DNA of 39,492 nucleotides from a virus. Location of the stretch: positions 1 to 39,492 of the IMG/VR virus record IMGVR_UViG_3300022200_006582; one strand, given 5' to 3'. Shown here piece by piece: positions 39,010 to 39,492 of this stretch (positions within the stretch are counted from its first letter, which is position 1; each line of letters begins with the position of its first letter). The translations under genes were made by a program, and so were the position numbers. The notes beneath the pieces are model-generated. The model saw nothing but the letters and a program-made list of their open reading frames with translations, searched no databases and was not told the origin of the DNA.

Positions 39010-39492
39010 TTACCACTTTTTCAGGATGCAAAGCGCAAGATTGAAAGGTATTTTTTGTAGGTTAAATAGGGAGATAATAGGTAGAAGATAATCACGCCTA
39101 AAAAACCAAAGAAAACCCCAAAGCAGACAAACCACAAGAAACCCAGTTAACAGAGTAAAGGTAAAGAGTAGTAAAAGATAGAATTTATTAAATAGACCTT
39201 GAATAAAGCTATCTAAAAGACTTTTAATATATGTATAGTATAAATGTACTGATAAAATATAATTAACCACCTGAAGGCCTTATTTAATGCCTAATGAATT
39301 GATAGCATTATATAGTATATAGGTATTTTATTAATAATGTACTGAATAGTACTAAATAGCATATTTATAATATATAGTATTAAATAGGTAGTATTATTTT
39401 AATTTATTTATCATTTTATTGTGCTGATAATCAGTACTTTATGTATTGTAACACAACCGTTACAAAGAATAATTTGGTATGTACTATATTAT
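39010..39492. other. Very AT-rich non-coding right end with short repeats
   Basis: The region from about 39240 to the edge is almost only A and T. ATAGTACTAAATAG (39346-39359) is repeated as ATAGTATTAAATAG (39374-39387), 28 bases apart, 13 of 14 identical. TGATAATCAGTA at 39425-39436 also occurs at 38621-38632. It could be a DNA unwinding element flanking the repeats. An 86-codon hydrophobic frame at 39010-39270 on the minus strand is doubtful. Confidence 0.45.

Noticed and set aside
38856-39090. Open stretch on the plus strand through the A/C-rich island (Pro/Thr/Gln/Arg-rich)
   Set aside because: No start codon until near its end, and the composition follows the base skew.
39010-39270. Minus-strand 86-codon frame with a hydrophobic stretch, possible small membrane protein or holin
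   Set aside because: Hydrophobicity follows from T-rich DNA, it is isolated from other genes and has no promoter match; not convincing enough to call.

Overview
The window looks like most of the genome, or one large piece, of a tailed bacteriophage that infects a member of the Bacteroidota, probably a Flavobacterium-like host. The evidence is low GC, the near absence of Shine-Dalgarno sequences (starts are preceded by A/T-rich stretches), Bacteroidota-type -7 boxes (TAnnTTTG), and virion genes of the short-tailed phage set seen in crAss-like and related Bacteroidota phages. No integrase, DNA polymerase, holin or endolysin is recognisable. A gene is cut by the left edge, so the genome is incomplete or was opened inside that gene.

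Leftward (late) block, 31172 down to 1. It starts with a decoration cassette: three glycosyltransferases, a class I methyltransferase and a 45-aa protein. Next come a double GroES-like co-chaperonin, an HU/IHF-like protein fused to a winged helix, a putative small terminase and a large terminase interrupted by a 348-aa intein. Portal, scaffold and major capsid protein follow, then an unknown protein and three head-tail connector-type proteins. A 1300-aa tail protein carries a mucin-like Thr-rich stretch. After it come two more glycosyltransferase-type proteins, a tail-associated protein and a YkgJ-type Cys-cluster protein. The block ends with three internal or ejection-type virion proteins, a ferritin-like protein and the truncated gene. 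Many genes overlap by 1-4 bases (ATGA, TAATG). Two terminators and several TAnnTTTG promoters divide the block into modules.

Rightward block, 31396 to 34596. It holds an 86-aa protein with its own terminator, a small helix-turn-helix protein, a DnaD/Phg_2220_C-like replication protein, a DnaB-like helicase and three unknowns. It ends in a dense structured-RNA region (34601-34930) with a possible pseudoknot RNA, a tRNA-like RNA with Leu-type D and T arms but an abnormal anticodon region, and a bidirectional terminator.

Second leftward block, 38459 down to 34996. It holds a RepL-like winged-helix protein followed by small genes: a MazG-like protein, a zinc-ribbon protein, several tiny basic proteins, a DUF6321-like protein and a NinB-like recombination protein. 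Its promoter overlaps one of three 19-bp repeats. The remaining ~0.9 kb to the right edge is non-coding, with an A/C-skewed GC-richer island carrying AACGGGGTAC-type repeats and then very AT-rich DNA. It is the best candidate for an origin or control region.

Together the genes suggest a virulent-type phage that relies on host polymerases, supplies its own helicase and folding factor, and invests heavily in glycosylating something, plausibly its own Thr-rich tail protein. Family names come from reading translated motifs by eye; no database search was run.
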